64,000 nt of DNA from Pseudomonas sp. GV071 (GTDB taxonomy: Bacteria > Pseudomonadota > Gammaproteobacteria > Pseudomonadales > Pseudomonadaceae): the NCBI RefSeq assembly GCF_003050835.1, contig NZ_QAOJ01000006.1, forward strand, positions 1 to 64,000, given 5' to 3'. The notes beneath the pieces are model-generated. The model did not search any database and had not been told where the DNA came from. It worked only from the letters and a program-made list of their open reading frames with translations. Positions 8,495 through 16,040 of the stretch are shown one piece after another. A program made the translations under genes and the position numbers. How positions within the stretch are numbered: the first letter of the stretch is position 1; every line of letters starts with the position of its first letter.

Positions 8495-9145
8495 CTACGC
8501 CACGCCGATGTTTTCCGGTTGTTTGACGTAATAGAGCGCCAGCTGATCGGTCGAAGGCTTGGCTGGTTTTACCGTGCAGGTGCTCACCGGGTCCGCTCCG
8601 GAAGGGTTCTTGGTTACCGGCTCGGGCTCCTCGGCGCTGTTCATCTCCTTGAACACCGCGTACACCGAGAGCAGCGTCTGCCCGGCTTTGCCTTCGCGCT
8701 TGTAGTCGAAGCTTTCCAGGCTCATGCGCTTGTAGGTCTGATCCGGCGTGACCAGTGTGCAAACCTCGAACCCGTCCTTGAGCCGCTTCAACTCATCGAG
8801 GAACTGCTCACGGCCCATCAGGCCACTGCCGCCGCAGGTCATGCGCATATTTACCACACCGGGTTTCGGCACTTTGGAGAAGCGATTGATCTCTGCCCCA
8901 CTCGATTTGAAGTCGGCACCACCAACGTATTCGAACTCATAAACAGAGTCCGGAATCAGTACCTGACGCTCAGCCCTACCGAGTATTTGCCACGGATATT
9001 GGTCCGCCCAACTGAGCAGCCCGAAGGCATCCAACCCCTGCACCCGGCCCATAATCCCGGAGGTAACGGCGTAGCCATAAGCCGTGCGGCGCAGATCCGG
9101 CACCCCGGGCGCGCGCGGCACGTTGGGATATTCAATCAATGGCAT
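8495..9145 (-). CDS. Tail/baseplate adaptor protein of unknown detail
   Basis: A 216-residue protein encoded between the tape measure and the baseplate plug. It has no enzyme motif; the middle (FEYVGGADFKSSGAEINRFSK, PGVVNMRMTCGG) looks like a distal tail-type beta sandwich, and the last 50 residues are hydrophilic. Position suggests it joins the end of the tube to the hub. Its ATG overlaps the stop of the tape-measure gene by one base (TGATG-type coupling). Confidence 0.55.
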   Translation of the reverse strand: MPLIEYPNVPRAPGVPDLRRTAYGYAVTSGIMGRVQGLDAFGLLSWADQYPWQILGRAERQVLIPDSVYEFEYVGGADFKSSGAEINRFSKVPKPGVVNMRMTCGGSGLMGREQFLDELKRLKDGFEVCTLVTPDQTYKRMSLESFDYKREGKAGQTLLSVYAVFKEMNSAEEPEPVTKNPSGADPVSTCTVKPAKPSTDQLALYYVKQPENIGVA

Positions 9146-10398
9146 CAGCTGTCTCCGGTCGAGGCCTGGTACACCAGGCTGGCCTTACCCAACGCAGGAC
9201 CAATCTCACGGGCGATGCCGCTGGCATTGGTGGCCTGGGTATGGATTTCAATCTTCTGGATGGTGGTTTCGCTATTGCTGACCCCACCGCCACCGGACGC
9301 CGCTGCAGCACGAACGCCTGCGCCCAGTTGCACCCCGGCCCCCACGGACTGGTTTCCCGGACCAGCGTTTGGCGCCGCCCATTCACCGACCGATTGACTG
9401 CCGCCGATAGCCGTCAGGCGTAACTGCTGCACCAACGCCGCAGCGCCCTGCCCGGCTGAGACCGGCGCCGCTGTTGCGGCCTTGCCGTTGGCAACGGTTT
9501 GCTCCGCACCATTGGCCCGTTTGGCGCCAGCAACTTCCTTGGTTTGCTTGCTGATCACCGTAGGCGCCGTTGGGTCACCTGCGGCCAGGGCATCGAAATG
9601 CCGATCCAGCGCTTCCTGCGCTGTGCTGCTGCCAAGGCTGGCGGCCATCGTCATCAAGGTGCCGCCAATCTTGTCGCTAAGTTCCTCATTGGGGGTAATG
9701 AAGTTGTCGTTGATATAGGTGCCCACGGCCCAGCCGGCGGCCCCGGCCGCCACGACCTTTTCCGGCGCGCTGAGGGTTTTGAAGCTGTTGATGTTTTTCT
9801 TCAGCTCGGCAAAGGTTTCGCTCAGCTCGCGATAGGCATCCACCGTGGCAATCACTGACGAGATGCTGCCGCCGGTGGTGGCATCCAACTGGTCGAGCAG
9901 CACCACCGAAAACGCCATCGCCGAAGCCAGACCATCGTGCAGTCCCTGCAACTCCTCCCGGTAGGCTGGCGCCCATGTCGATAGCTGCTTCAGGTCCTTG
10001 AGCACCACTTCCACCACCGGGCTGAGTACTTCCTCGAACGACAGGCAAAGATTGATGGGCGGCTGCGCGGCTGCCCGTGTCCCGCCAGCAGGCTCCGTCG
10101 TGCGTTGCGGCACGGCCTCGCCGCCGACGTTGGCCGCCACTTTCGCCACAGCCAGCGCATTGAGCACCGAAGCCACACCGTCGTCGGCAGCCAGCACGGC
10201 CAGCAGACCGTCCAGCTCATCCTTGAGCCGGCTGATAAAAACTGCCGCTTGCTCGCCGCGAAGGTCCATCTGTGCGGCGGCGACACTGAGGTCGTCAAAC
10301 AGGTTGGCGAGGCTGGCGCTCGCCTCCTGGTGCCTCGTTTTCAAGGCCTGGCCATCCAGGCCAAGCGCCTGCACCAGGCTGTCAATAATGTTGGCCAT
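9145..10398 (-). CDS. Short tail tape-measure protein
   Basis: A 417-residue, mostly helical, Ala/Leu/Glu-rich protein starting MANIIDSLVQALGLDGQALK. It has a Gly/Ala-rich hydrophobic section (about residues 215-260) and a C-terminal Gly-rich stretch ending in a conserved IEIHTQATNASGIAREIGPALG block. It sets tail length in the tube lumen. Being much shorter than most myophage tape measures, it implies a short particle. It begins two bases after the frameshifted chaperone frame ends. The ATG follows AGGGAT. Confidence 0.7.
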   Translation of the reverse strand: MANIIDSLVQALGLDGQALKTRHQEASASLANLFDDLSVAAAQMDLRGEQAAVFISRLKDELDGLLAVLAADDGVASVLNALAVAKVAANVGGEAVPQRTTEPAGGTRAAAQPPINLCLSFEEVLSPVVEVVLKDLKQLSTWAPAYREELQGLHDGLASAMAFSVVLLDQLDATTGGSISSVIATVDAYRELSETFAELKKNINSFKTLSAPEKVVAAGAAGWAVGTYINDNFITPNEELSDKIGGTLMTMAASLGSSTAQEALDRHFDALAAGDPTAPTVISKQTKEVAGAKRANGAEQTVANGKAATAAPVSAGQGAAALVQQLRLTAIGGSQSVGEWAAPNAGPGNQSVGAGVQLGAGVRAAAASGGGGVSNSETTIQKIEIHTQATNASGIAREIGPALGKASLVYQASTGDS

Positions 10399-10400
10399 GG

Positions 10401-10634
10401 CTAATCCCTGGGCTGGTTGGCAATCATGGTGTTGTGGCTGTCGACGGTATTCACCTCGAGCAACCACCACATGTCCTCGAGACCGTAAACGCTGTCGAGT
10501 TCATGCAGGGTTGCCAAGCGCGAGGATATACAGGTGGCGACGGTGCGCGGCAGGTTGAGGTACTCAACCATGCCGTATGGCAGAGCGCCGCCTACGCGTG
10601 GGCCAAGGTCGAGGACGCGGCGGCGGCGGAAAAA
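10401..10634 (-). CDS. Tail chaperone extension, reached by probable -1 frameshift
   Basis: This frame lies one base back from the tail-chaperone frame and overlaps its last 14 codons. It continues for about 77 codons through MVEYLNLPRTVATCISSR to a stop two bases before the tape measure. The only internal ATG (10571) lacks a ribosome site. The sequence T TTT TCC (10634-10628), in frame with the chaperone, is a place where the ribosome could slip back, giving a fused G-GT type product like that of phage lambda. The heptamer is not canonical, because the A-site codon re-pairs imperfectly, so the exact slip site is uncertain. Confidence 0.6.
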   Translation of the reverse strand, partial: FFRRRRVLDLGPRVGGALPYGMVEYLNLPRTVATCISSRLATLHELDSVYGLEDMWWLLEVNTVDSHNTMIANQPRD

Positions 10635-11014
10635 TCCGCGTGCAGCTTCCAAACCTCCAGGCGCAACTTGAGGCGGCTGGCGACCTCCTCGATGTCGCTC
10701 TCCACCAGGTCGCGCACCACGCTCTTGTCGTTGCTGTTGGGCAGCATGCGCACGCACTGGAACATTTCATCCAGCAGCGGTTCGGCCACCTCGTAAGGCA
10801 GCTTGCCGATAAAGGCCAAGCCCAACCGGGCGAGACCGGCAAAGCCGGCACTCTCAATCCCGTCAGGCAGTTCGATGCCCTCTTTGATCATCGCCAGCAC
10901 AGCGCGAATCGCCCACTTCTCGGCCTGACTGGCGGGCATTTCCAGCAACTGGAAACTTTTGCCCTGGTCACGGCCGGCGCTGGTGATGGTGTATTGCCGG
11001 GTCTTGCGTGCCAT
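10592..11014 (-). CDS. Tail assembly chaperone (zero-frame product)
   Basis: A 140-residue protein, MARKTRQYTITSAGRDQGK at the start, with a helical middle (IRAVLAMIKEGIELP, LPYEVAEPLLDEMFQCVRM). It lies between the tube and tape-measure genes, the invariant location of tail assembly chaperones that coat the tape measure before tube polymerisation. Its 3' end overlaps a second open frame in the -1 register. It has a GGAGGC ribosome site and starts 12 bp after the tube gene. Confidence 0.72.
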   Translation of the reverse strand: MARKTRQYTITSAGRDQGKSFQLLEMPASQAEKWAIRAVLAMIKEGIELPDGIESAGFAGLARLGLAFIGKLPYEVAEPLLDEMFQCVRMLPNSNDKSVVRDLVESDIEEVASRLKLRLEVWKLHADFSAAAASSTLAHA

Positions 11015-11026
11015 CTGCGCGCCTCC

Positions 11027-11464
11027 TTAGCCGTTGTAGGCTTCGCTGGTTACCGATTCCCAGGTGATTTTGTACACCTGCGGCTGCAGGGTTTTCTTCG
11101 CGTCGGGCATCGGTTGGCCCGCGGTGAGCACACCATTTTTCAGGGTGTACTTCTTGCCAATTGACGGCAGGATGATGGTGCCGTTGGCCCAATACACATC
11201 GCGCGCCGCCTGCATGGTGCTGAACCAGGTGGCGAAGACGAACATCGACTCGCTGTCGGGCATCAGGGTGATGGTTTGCACCGTTGGGCTATAGAGGTAG
11301 CCAGCGGACAACTTGCCATCCACGCCCACCACCAGCTCGGCGATGGTCATCGCGTCGGTGGAGAAAGCAGAGTCCGAGGCATAGCCCTGAATGATCTGCG
11401 GCGAGGTGAACAGATTGGTGATAGCCAGTGCGAAGGTGGAGTTCGCTGAGGTAATAGTCGACAT
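11027..11464 (-). CDS. Tail tube protein (DUF3277-like)
   Basis: A 145-residue, Ser/Thr-rich beta protein encoded immediately after the sheath. That position, the size, and strands such as DSESMFVFATWFSTMQAARDV and YKITWESVTSEAYNG fit the inner tube protein of contractile tails; the family is probably DUF3277-like. It should polymerise as stacked hexamers through which the spike is driven. Confidence 0.68.
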   Translation of the reverse strand: MSTITSANSTFALAITNLFTSPQIIQGYASDSAFSTDAMTIAELVVGVDGKLSAGYLYSPTVQTITLMPDSESMFVFATWFSTMQAARDVYWANGTIILPSIGKKYTLKNGVLTAGQPMPDAKKTLQPQVYKITWESVTSEAYNG

Positions 11465-11479
11465 GGCGAAAAGCTCCGC

Positions 11480-12949
11480 TTATTGAATTTCGATCGAGGC
11501 GAGGGTGAGTTTCTGGATGCTGCCGCCATCGGCGTAGTACAGCGTCATGGACGGGCTGGCTCGGGCAACGCGCACGGCGGCGGTGGCCGGGACGATTTGC
11601 AGGTAGTAGCCCTTGGCGACAATCACGCCGCTGACATCCGAGCCGATGGCGTTCTGGATCAGCGCAATCTGCGCCTTGGACAGGCTGGTGCCGGTGCGGA
11701 TGGCGCCGAAGTTGACGGCCGCCGACAAGGCATCCAGGCAGGCGGCTTCAACCAGCGCGTAACCGGCCGCGTTGTAGGGCACCGAGCCGACCGACTGGAG
11801 CAACTCGATCATGGCTTTCTGCAAGTTGGCGTTGAGCCAGATCTGGTTCAGGTAGGTGTCCGCCCACAACCACTTGCCCGACACCGAGCCCGGGTACATG
11901 AACACGTAACCGTCTTTGGCAGTGGCATAGGCGCCGTAGAAGTTGTAGCCATTGCTGATCAGGTTGGACGCTTCACTGGCATCGGTCACCGACGCCGCCA
12001 ACCCGGATTGCAAGCGGAAGGCCAAGGTCGCGCGGCCATTCAGCCGGTCGAAATCCAGCGCAGCTGCCCAGCCCAGAGCAAAGGCCGCGTGGTTGGCATT
12101 ACCCCAGATCGGCAGGCTGCCCACTGCTTTGCTCGACTGCAGGTAGTAGCCCCAGGTGGTGGTATTGCCAGCAGTCTTGGCGTTGATGTCGCTGTCCCAG
12201 CCGACGTACACGTAGCGGTCGCCCTTGCTGTTGGCCCAGTCCGAGAAGGCGATCTTGTCGGCCGTCACCGGCTCCCAGGTGGTCATGAAGCAGGCCCAAT
12301 TCTGGGTCACCTGAGTCAGGGCGTTCATGCTGCCAACCGGGGTACCGGCTACAGCGCCTTGGGAAACCACTGCACCGCTAACGGCTGTGAGCAGCAAGCC
12401 AGCAGCCAGGGTGCCGGTGGCAAATGCCGCGGTCGAAGTGGTGCCAGTGGTGCTGGAGCTGATTACGAAGGCCGATTTCAATGCATCGAACGTCACCGGC
12501 AAGGCCAGCGCAGTGGCGAGCACCGAGGCGGCATTGCTGAAACTGGTGACGGCCGAGAAGTCGACGTTTGCGGCGGTTTTGCTAACCCCGTCGATCTGCA
12601 CCGTCAGGCTACCGCTGAGCAGCTTGAGTTGCGCCAGGGTCAGCCTGGCCAGTGAACCACTGCGCAGGTACGCCGCCACTGGCGCTGCCGGGCACTGGGC
12701 GAAGTACAACAGACCGGGATTCTTGGTGCTGTTTTCGTAGCCGGCAAAGTAGATGCTGGCCAGCGCCGCTTCCTGCGCGGCGGCGCCAAAATAGGCTGCG
12801 ACATCTTCCGCCGTGGCAAAGCCCGGCACGCTGCCCACAGGCACATAGGCATTGCGCGTCAGGATGACGCCATTCAGGTCGACAGCAGCGCCGGCCGCTG
12901 CCAGTACGCCAGGGTTGACCTGGACAATCTGTGATACGGGGATAGTCAT
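11480..12949 (-). CDS. Tail sheath-like protein (DUF3383)
   Basis: A 489-residue protein starting MTIPVSQIVQVNPGVLAAAG, the characteristic opening of DUF3383 sheath-like proteins. A C-terminal IALIQNAIGSDVSGVIVAKGYYLQI region resembles the conserved handshake domain of contractile sheaths. A central Thr/Ala/Val-rich portion (about 110-200) is probably the surface insertion. Its size is right for a sheath and it precedes the tube gene. This is the contractile element that marks the particle as R-type rather than F-type. Confidence 0.82.
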   Translation of the reverse strand: MTIPVSQIVQVNPGVLAAAGAAVDLNGVILTRNAYVPVGSVPGFATAEDVAAYFGAAAQEAALASIYFAGYENSTKNPGLLYFAQCPAAPVAAYLRSGSLARLTLAQLKLLSGSLTVQIDGVSKTAANVDFSAVTSFSNAASVLATALALPVTFDALKSAFVISSSTTGTTSTAAFATGTLAAGLLLTAVSGAVVSQGAVAGTPVGSMNALTQVTQNWACFMTTWEPVTADKIAFSDWANSKGDRYVYVGWDSDINAKTAGNTTTWGYYLQSSKAVGSLPIWGNANHAAFALGWAAALDFDRLNGRATLAFRLQSGLAASVTDASEASNLISNGYNFYGAYATAKDGYVFMYPGSVSGKWLWADTYLNQIWLNANLQKAMIELLQSVGSVPYNAAGYALVEAACLDALSAAVNFGAIRTGTSLSKAQIALIQNAIGSDVSGVIVAKGYYLQIVPATAAVRVARASPSMTLYYADGGSIQKLTLASIEIQ

Positions 12950-12953
12950 CTAT

Positions 12954-13490
12954 TCAATCCTCAGGGGGGAACTTGATGGCCACTTCGGCCACTTCGATGT
13001 GCAACTGGTCGGCGTAATCCATCGCGGTGGTGATGACCGGGTTGAACTGCGCGACGAAGTTGAAAGTCCAGCGAGGCTGGTACTGCTGCTCGCTGTTGAT
13101 GCGGGTGGTGTTGCGTAATTGGCTGGCATACAGCGGCGTCATCGCCAGCGTGCCGGCGGCAAACCAGTCGGCCGCGTAATCGCTGCCGACCAGCCCGGCC
13201 ACACGCATCGCCAGGCTGTTGGCGGGCACGCCATAGAAGTCGAGCTGCACCGTCCATTGGCTGGAGCAGAGGTAATCGAGGCGGCTGGTGGTGGCGGAAC
13301 CGGTGTCGGCAAAGCGGCTTTTGTTGCTGGCCAGGGCTTCGATGCTGAGCGAGGTCATGGTCACGAAGGTGCCACTGGGCAGCGGCTGGTTATCCTCGGC
13401 GGGTACCACCGGGCAATTAACGATGGGCAATAAAAAACCGCGCAAGGCGGTCATCAGGTCGGCTTCTGTCAGGTCTATGGTTACCGTCAT
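12954..13490 (-). CDS. Tail completion / neck protein (LIC_12616-like)
   Basis: A 178-residue protein starting MTVTIDLTEADLMTALRGF with a FVTMTSLSIEALASNKSRF centre and a QPRWTFNFVAQFNP segment. The pattern matches LIC_12616-type phage proteins that close the head-proximal end of contractile tails. Here, where no head exists, it would cap the tail. The frame is open far upstream, but the ATG at 13490 overlaps the stop of the preceding gene in ATGA, which fixes the start. Confidence 0.62.
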   Translation of the reverse strand: MTVTIDLTEADLMTALRGFLLPIVNCPVVPAEDNQPLPSGTFVTMTSLSIEALASNKSRFADTGSATTSRLDYLCSSQWTVQLDFYGVPANSLAMRVAGLVGSDYAADWFAAGTLAMTPLYASQLRNTTRINSEQQYQPRWTFNFVAQFNPVITTAMDYADQLHIEVAEVAIKFPPED

Positions 13491-13735
13491 CTCGGCTCCT
13501 GCCGGTTGATTAGAAAACGGCACTCGCCCGCCGGCGATACCGTTGAATGGCTGGCACTCAGCGGGTAGCCGTAGAGCAGGTGCAGCAGCGCCCCGAAGAC
13601 CGTGATTGCCACTAGATAGAAGGTCAGGCTGAGCAGCGGTTGGGCAACGATGTGCACACGGCGCAGGTAGTCCAGCGCGGCGAGTACAACCAGCAGGCAC
13701 AGCCCGGCGTCGAGGCCAGTAAGGACTGCACTCAT
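13487..13735 (-). CDS. Small membrane protein, lysis-associated (second holin-like)
   Basis: An 82-residue protein with two hydrophobic segments (about residues 5-24 and 33-56) and a basic tail. It lies between the holin-like gene and the tail completion gene. The size and topology fit a holin or holin partner, but there is no diagnostic motif. The ATG at 13735 begins one base after the upstream stop, and the end overlaps the next gene by 4 bp. Confidence 0.5.
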   Translation of the reverse strand: MSAVLTGLDAGLCLLVVLAALDYLRRVHIVAQPLLSLTFYLVAITVFGALLHLLYGYPLSASHSTVSPAGECRFLINRQEPR

Positions 13736-13736
13736 G

Positions 13737-14042
13737 TCAGATTCCCCGCGTAGCGGCGAAACGCTCACTCAGCGCCTTCAGGCACGGAATGACGTTCATC
13801 GCCAGCAGGCCGATAAGAAAGGCCACGCCATTGCGGGACTCTGCGTCGCCCGGCAGGTTGAAGTAGCTCACCACCAGTTGCGTGGTGAATACCGATGACA
13901 CAAACCCGGTCAGCACCGCTGCAGCGGGCTGTTTGCGGGTTAACTCACGCAGAAAAGACAGGGACACCACCGCCCCGGCAAAGCCGGCGGTGGCCACCCC
14001 ATATTTTGCGAGTAGCGCACCACCAGTGAAGGTCGGGTCCAT
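13737..14042 (-). CDS. Holin-like protein
   Basis: A 101-residue protein starting MDPTFTGGALLAKYGVATAG. It has hydrophobic segments at about 10-29, 39-57 and 70-86 and a charged C-terminus. It is the first structural-operon gene, where R-pyocin clusters also keep their holin. It would permeabilise the inner membrane to let the GH19 enzyme out. The ATG at 14042 follows a GGAGAG-like site. The in-frame upstream extension runs through the terminator and is rejected. Confidence 0.62.
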   Translation of the reverse strand: MDPTFTGGALLAKYGVATAGFAGAVVSLSFLRELTRKQPAAAVLTGFVSSVFTTQLVVSYFNLPGDAESRNGVAFLIGLLAMNVIPCLKALSERFAATRGI

Positions 14043-14119
14043 TGTGCTCTCCAGAACGAAACGCCCGGAAAGACTCCGGGCCGAAGCGCGTGCTGCAAAA
14101 ACCTGAATCGCAGAAACGC

Positions 14120-14149
14120 AAAAGCCCGGCACAGAGGCCGGGCTTTTTT
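14120..14149. terminator. Terminator between regulatory genes and tail operon
   Basis: AAAGCCCGGC (14120-14129) pairs with GCCGGGCTTT, followed by more T on the plus strand; on the minus strand the stem is followed by TTTT. It separates the regulator-proximal gene (ending 14222) from the holin gene, so the structural genes probably have their own promoter or need read-through. Confidence 0.75.
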
Positions 14150-14181
14150 GATCGCTTTGCGCAACTCGTTAATTGTGCACT

Positions 14182-14198
14182 ATGGGTAATTTACCCAT
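14182..14198. promoter_or_regulatory. 17-bp perfect palindrome before the tail operon
   Basis: ATGGGTAATTTACCCAT is an exact dyad with 8-bp arms around a single central T. It lies between the end of the unknown regulatory-region gene and the holin operon, close to where a late promoter would be. It does not resemble the repressor operator at 15015. It is a candidate binding site for a late activator or for the product of the neighbouring gene. Confidence 0.5.
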
Positions 14199-14221
14199 TA
14201 AAACCCTTCACGTCAACATGA

Positions 14222-14896
14222 TCAGGCCGTTTTTTTATCTTTTTCTGCATGAATTACGCTCCACACTGGCGATTGGGCTTCCAGGTCGAGAGTTTCGATC
14301 AACGTGGCCAGGTCGTCCCACAACCCTTTCCAGTCCCGCGACCAGTTCGCCGGGGCGATCTGGATGCCATAGAACGCCTTCATCTCGCCCGCCACTCGCG
14401 CGGGCCCCCACTGCTCGCTACCGCAGACCTGTGCTTTGTAAGACTGCAGCGCGATGGTCACCAGATAGATCGCTTTCGCGCGCTTGCCAGCGCTCATGCC
14501 GTTGACGTCTAGACGCGAGGTGACCAGTGCGCTCGCGTTCATCACATGGCGCATGGTCAGGCACGGGTGATACAGGTAATGGCCGAACTGCTGCAGGTTG
14601 AACGGCAGGGTTTCAATCGCCTGCTGCACCTTGCCCATGGTGAGCAAATGCGCGACCCGGTCGCTGGAACGGCCAATCGGAGTACGCCGAGTCTCACTGA
14701 TGCTTATGCGCTGGCGGCTGACTTGGATGCGCGCTTCTTTATCTTCCGCCGTGGCAGGGAACAGCGCCTCCTGACGGCGTCCACGCGGACCTGGCGCGAC
14801 CCGGCCCTCGGCGTGGGCGAGCGCGCCGGCACTGATGGAGGTATTCGATTCCAACTGGGAATCCGCCCAGGCTTGGCGGGCATTGATCAATCTCAT
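14222..14896 (-). CDS. Unknown tailocin-region protein, possible late regulator
   Basis: A 224-residue protein that I do not recognise. The first 80 residues are hydrophilic, Ala/Arg/Glu-rich and probably disordered. From about 85 it is helical (VAHLLTMGKVQQAIETLPFN, QQFGHYLYHPCLTM) and ends with a Trp-rich helix pair (WSRDWKGLWDDLATLIETLDL) and a Lys-rich tail. It has a GAGGG ribosome site, overlaps a 33-codon ORF upstream by 4 bp, and is the first sizeable gene transcribed from the repressor-controlled promoter. That position is where activators of pyocin genes sit, but no DNA-binding motif is obvious. Confidence 0.65.
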   Translation of the reverse strand: MRLINARQAWADSQLESNTSISAGALAHAEGRVAPGPRGRRQEALFPATAEDKEARIQVSRQRISISETRRTPIGRSSDRVAHLLTMGKVQQAIETLPFNLQQFGHYLYHPCLTMRHVMNASALVTSRLDVNGMSAGKRAKAIYLVTIALQSYKAQVCGSEQWGPARVAGEMKAFYGIQIAPANWSRDWKGLWDDLATLIETLDLEAQSPVWSVIHAEKDKKTA

Positions 14897-14994
14897 TGTA
14901 GTGTCCCTCTATTACGGCTCGCTTGGTCTTTCCCGGTTTGCGCCTGGTGAACTGACAACGGCGACATCAGCTCAGTCAATTCGTACAGATTCAT
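14893..14994 (-). CDS. 33-residue ORF coupled to the gene downstream
   Basis: A short ORF, MNLYELTELMSPLSVHQAQT at its start, has an excellent AGGAGG ribosome site seven bases before the ATG. It ends in an ATGA overlap with the 224-residue gene. It is the first ORF after the operator. It could be a leader peptide for translational coupling or a small regulator (for example an N-terminal piece of a split activator). It is supported by the ribosome site and overlap only. Confidence 0.5.
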   Translation of the reverse strand: MNLYELTELMSPLSVHQAQTGKDQASRNRGTLQ

Positions 14995-15014
14995 CGGCGC
15001 CTCCTTGGTTGCCG

Positions 15015-15075
15015 ACTAGATTAGCGTTTGCTAATCTAGTTCGCAATAGCAAAACGTAATTTACCATTTGCTAAA
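15015..15075. promoter_or_regulatory. Operator cluster between repressor and tailocin operon
   Basis: A perfect inverted repeat has ACTAGATTAGC (15015-15025) and GCTAATCTAGT (15030-15040) around GTTT. Related half-sites follow at 15047 (ATAGCAAAA) and 15067 (TTTGCTAAA). The cluster fills the gap between the divergent repressor gene and the leftward tailocin genes, the classic arrangement for a lambda cI/PrtR-type switch. Induction would follow loss of repressor binding during DNA damage. Confidence 0.75.
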
Positions 15076-15094
15076 TTAAAGCGATTATTTCCCG

Positions 15095-15835
15095 ATGAAT
15101 ATCAAACAGATGCGAATTCAGGCCCTCAAGGCCCTGATGGGCGGCAAAACCCAGAAGGAATTTGCCGACTTGCACAACCTGGACGCCTCCTACATTTCCC
15201 AGTTGCTCAATGGACATCGGGACATGGGCGAAAAAGCCGCCGAAACCCTGGAAGGTAAAATCGGCCTGCCGCCAGGAACACTGGTGTCACCGACAGGTGG
15301 TGAGCCGATGCCGGCCAAGGTCGCAGTCGAAGCCAACGCTGAATTGCTGGGTGAAATGGATGTTTGGGAAGACGGTGACCCTCTGGACGAGGATGACTGC
15401 GAAGTGCCGTATTACGCAGAGGTCGAATTTGCTGGCGGAGCCGGTATGACTGAGGTCGTTGAAGTGGCGGACAGGAAGTTACGGTTCAGCAACGCGACGT
15501 TGCGCGCCGCCGGCGTAGACCGCAAAAGCGCCGCCGTAGCGCGGGTCAAAGGCAGAAGCATGGAGCGCCTGATCCTCGACGGCGCCGCCATCGGCTTCGA
15601 CCTGAGTGACACCACCATCATCGATGGTGAGATCTACGCCTTTAACCAGGGCGGCATGCTACGCGCCAAATACCTGCACCGCCTCCCCGGCGGCGCCGTG
15701 CGCATCCGCAGTGAAAACGACGACGAGTACCCCGACGAAATCATGACGGCCGAGCAGTATCTGCACGAAGTGAAAATGCTCGGACGGGTGTTCTGGTGGT
15801 CGACCGTAAGGCGCTCGCCACGGCGGCGGTCGTAG
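15095..15835 (+). CDS. prtR: S24-family (PrtR/LexA-like) repressor
   Basis: A 246-residue two-domain repressor. The N-terminal HTH (about 1-55) contains KTQKEFADLHNLDASYISQLLNG. The C-terminal S24 peptidase-like domain has the nucleophile in GRSM (Ser155) and the general base in RAKYL (Lys192). A possible Ala-Gly autocleavage bond lies in EFAGGAG (residues 113-114). Such repressors are inactivated by RecA during the SOS response and release pyocin or prophage genes. It is divergent from the tailocin and flanked by repeated operator motifs on both sides. The symbol follows the role of pyocin repressors; the identity with PrtR proper is inferred. Confidence 0.8.
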   Translation: MNIKQMRIQALKALMGGKTQKEFADLHNLDASYISQLLNGHRDMGEKAAETLEGKIGLPPGTLVSPTGGEPMPAKVAVEANAELLGEMDVWEDGDPLDEDDCEVPYYAEVEFAGGAGMTEVVEVADRKLRFSNATLRAAGVDRKSAAVARVKGRSMERLILDGAAIGFDLSDTTIIDGEIYAFNQGGMLRAKYLHRLPGGAVRIRSENDDEYPDEIMTAEQYLHEVKMLGRVFWWSTVRRSPRRRS

Positions 15836-15856
15836 CGCCGACAGTATTCGATGCCT

Positions 15857-15886
15857 AAAAAGCCTCGCCACTGAGCGGGGCTTTTT
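15857..15886 (+). terminator. Terminator of the repressor gene
   Basis: AAAAGCCTCGCC and the nearly complementary GCGGGGCTTTTT form a stem around CACTGA-type loop bases, followed by T. It lies just after the repressor stop. Confidence 0.75.
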
Positions 15887-15910
15887 ATGACTAGCTTGAT
15901 GCAATAACGG

Positions 15911-15950
15911 TTTAGCTAGCAAAAGCGGAAAAGCTATTTAGCATTTGCTA
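15911..15950. promoter_or_regulatory. Second copy of repressor-type operator sites
   Basis: TTTAGCTAGCAAAAG (15911-15925) and TTTAGCATTTGCTA (15937-15950) repeat the half-site motif of the operator at 15015 (compare ATTAGCGTTTGCTA there). They lie beyond the repressor terminator, next to a C8 run and the tRNA fragment. No gene now starts here, so this is either a distant auxiliary operator or the remains of a divergent promoter. Confidence 0.5.
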
Positions 15951-16005
15951 CCCCCCCCAGACCAGCCACCCAAGCGACGCACGTAACTGGAAAACGATCG
16001 CGCAC

Positions 16006-16039
16006 AAAAAAGGCCAATGCATAAACATTGGCCTTTTTT
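16006..16039. terminator. Terminator next to the left tRNA-Pro fragment
   Basis: AAAAAAGGCCAATG (16006-16019) pairs perfectly with CATTGGCCTTTTTT (16026-16039). It is directly 3' of the tRNA fragment on the minus strand and was probably the natural terminator of the original tRNA gene. It also insulates the repressor side from the island. Confidence 0.8.
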
Positions 16040-16040
16040 G

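Noticed and set aside
10401..10571. Independent gene starting at the ATG at 10571
   Set aside because: No ribosome site precedes it, and the frame is open upstream exactly through the overlap with the chaperone, which fits frameshifting better.
11483..12655. Plus-strand open frame of 390 codons opposite the sheath gene
   Set aside because: Antisense shadow of the DUF3383 sheath gene; the translation is Gly/Arg/His/Gln-rich without any domain.
14222..14896. Assignment of the 224-residue gene as the pyocin activator PrtN
   Set aside because: PrtN is much shorter and no similarity is apparent; only the position agrees.
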